Part shown: one piece after another, positions 62,933-64,000 of the stretch
Position numbering within the stretch: the stretch's first letter is position 1
Layout of the letters: each line of letters begins with the position of its first letter
DNA from: Dugong dugon
Taxonomy: Eukaryota; Chordata; Mammalia; Sirenia; Dugongidae
DNA: 64,000 nt
Direction of reading: 5' to 3'
Assembly (NCBI GenBank): GCA_030035585.1
Contig: CM057462.1
Span: 66,870,734-66,934,733, forward strand
The notes under the pieces: model-generated
Seen by the model: only the letters and a program-made list of their open reading frames with translations
The model's database searches: none
What the model was told of the DNA's origin: nothing
Made by a program: the position numbers and the translations under genes

Positions 62933-64000
62933 TCAATAGTTATTTTTCTCGTTTATTGATTGTAGATTTGTTTGTTTCGTCCCCTTTTTTAAAAAAAAAT
63001 TGACTATGTCTGAGCAGGCGGACTGTCCGTTCTTTGTTGTTTGCTCGCCTGTGGGCACAATACTTTTTGCCTCCTTCTCCAACTGGCAGGGTCAGTCACT
63101 CATATATGGTACTGCAGGGCAGGTCTAGCTAAAGAGGAGTTACTGGGACAGGTTGTTTGTGGTACTTACTACAGCCACCAGGGCAGGTCGGTAATCAGTG
63201 CAGAGCAGGTTCCAGTAGGCTGTGCCTGTGCTGCTTGGTGGTGTGATGTCAAGCGCACAGTGCAGGCAGGCAGGATGCAGCAGGGAGATTGTTACGTGTG
63301 GAGCTAAGATGGATATGGGAGAGAGGAGAGAGGAACAGGAGCCAAAAACATACAGACAAACAATAAAGAATGCTAGGGGAGATTGCCGTTGGAGTGGAGA
63401 GATGTGAGAGTATGAAATGGAGAAAAACAGAAAGGGGAAGAGGAAGAAAAGAATGAATAAATAAAAATCAGAAACGTTAAAGAACCGCAAAGTTCCCAGG
63501 GATCCCACCGGTGCAGCTATGAGGTCTGGGGAAGTTGTTCTCAGGTGTTGCAGTACAGCCTGTCTAGAAGGTGTAGAGGTATACAACGCCAGGTATTCAG
63601 GGAACAGAAAGAGAAGGAAGATATAGAGAGACAAGAAACTGCACAAATTACCGGCCCTCTGCAGCCCCTCAGGAAGAAGCAAAGATGGGGCATGGAGTGA
63701 GGTAATCGAGCAAAAGGCGGGGGAGGTGGCGAAAGGCAAGGAAGAAATCAAAAGACGTGGAAAAAAGCAAGACTAGCAGCCAACAAATGGCACTCAGAGA
63801 GCTGCCCATTCGGGTGTGTGGAATCCAAGCAGCCGGTGTTTCCTGGTCAAGGGATTGTGGCTGCAGGAAGCAGAGGAGGCCGAGTCAGGGTGAAGAGGGG
63901 TGGGGGGTGGGAAAGCGTACATCAAAAATTACTGGTTGTTTTGTCTCCCGCTGGACACACCGTGAGGCTGCTTTCTCGTACCCTGTTTGCTGGTCTCCGA
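62933..64000 (-). other. L1 5' UTR (partial)
   Basis: Upstream of ORF1 on the minus strand the sequence becomes GC-richer with scattered CpGs, as expected for an L1 5' UTR/promoter. Its outer end is not in the window. Confidence 0.75.
63140..63751 (-). other. 203-codon ORF in the L1 5' UTR
   Basis: The longest open frame in the window, in L1 sense orientation, ending about 208 bp before the ORF1 ATG. The product would be Phe/Leu/Ser-rich with a hydrophobic block ('FYLFILFFLFPFLFF'). I recognise no domain. The pyrimidine-rich composition on this strand could create such a frame by chance. Confidence 0.45.

Larger units (their letters stand above)
59922..64000 (-). mobile_element. L1 with ORF1 and internally deleted ORF2 (HAL1-like), running off the right edge
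   Basis: On the minus strand: 5' UTR (from beyond 64000 to 62933), ORF1 (62932-61883), intergenic spacer, ORF2 start (61487) to about residue 80, then a junction near 61240 leading straight to the ORF2 C-terminal end (61198-60962) and the 3' UTR to poly-A at 59937-59922. More than 3 kb of ORF2, including all of the reverse transcriptase core, is missing. ORF1 has two stops. The layout resembles half-L1 elements. Confidence 0.9.

Overview
The window looks like mammalian nuclear DNA from an afrotherian, most likely an elephant (Proboscidea). This rests on three interspersed families seen together. The first is about 25 copies of a tRNA-derived SINE with an A box, a B box and a tail ending in a 'tatgagtyggaatygactygatggca'-type segment (AfroSINE architecture). 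The second is an RTE-clade (BovB-like) LINE that carries the same tail. The third is LINE-1 with long 3' UTRs of a kind I associate with elephant. The species call is an inference from repeat content. I found no host protein-coding exon, tRNA, rRNA or CRISPR array that I can support. The window reads as intergenic or intronic DNA, and nearly all recognisable coding sequence in it is decayed retrotransposon.

Layout. At 1-7.6 kb there is an internally deleted RTE copy (571-1845), MIR/L2 fossils, a GAT-rich microsatellite and two AfroSINEs. At 7.6-11.8 kb lies the best-preserved nest: an older dispersed repeat (7601-11766) is split by a full-length RTE (7750-11273, minus strand, flanked by an 11-bp target-site duplication). 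The RTE is itself split by a short plus-strand RTE 3' fragment (10481-10771) with its own duplication, and the outer repeat also holds an AfroSINE. From 11.8 to 28 kb the sequence is mostly single-copy DNA with MIR, L2, hAT fragments and AfroSINEs, plus one L1 3' UTR (21475-22281) holding a perfect 19-bp-stem hairpin. At 28-32.4 kb there are L2 and old L1 pieces, including a three-deep L1 nest (29700-32090).

At 32.3-33.4 kb is the most unusual structure: two 122-bp arms in inverted orientation, matching at 120 positions, around a 769-bp spacer. The arms copy a composite junction (RTE fragment, L2 tail, DNA-transposon end), so they arose by an inverted duplication after those insertions. From 33.4 to 59.7 kb there is further single-copy DNA with AfroSINEs, a Tc1/mariner-type element with a TA duplication (38662-39198), a hAT MITE with an 8-bp duplication (44885-45160), an LTR-like element inside a MIR (46641-47141), a CATC-type satellite and a long L2 (54200-55062).

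From 59.7 kb to the right edge runs one minus-strand L1 inserted in a hAT fragment. It has a 5' UTR, an almost complete ORF1 with two in-frame stops, the first ~80 codons of ORF2, and then a jump straight to the ORF2 C-terminus and 3' UTR. That is a 'half-L1' (HAL1-like) structure.

The elements relate as follows. The RTE copies are the likely source of the machinery that mobilised the AfroSINEs, because the SINE tail matches the last codons and tail of the RTE ORF and the SINE bodies also share sequence with the RTE 5' region. I see no evidence of an undescribed functional system. The findings worth following are structural: the inverted duplication, the internally deleted L1 and RTE copies, the nested insertions that give relative ages, and the SINE/LINE modular sharing.
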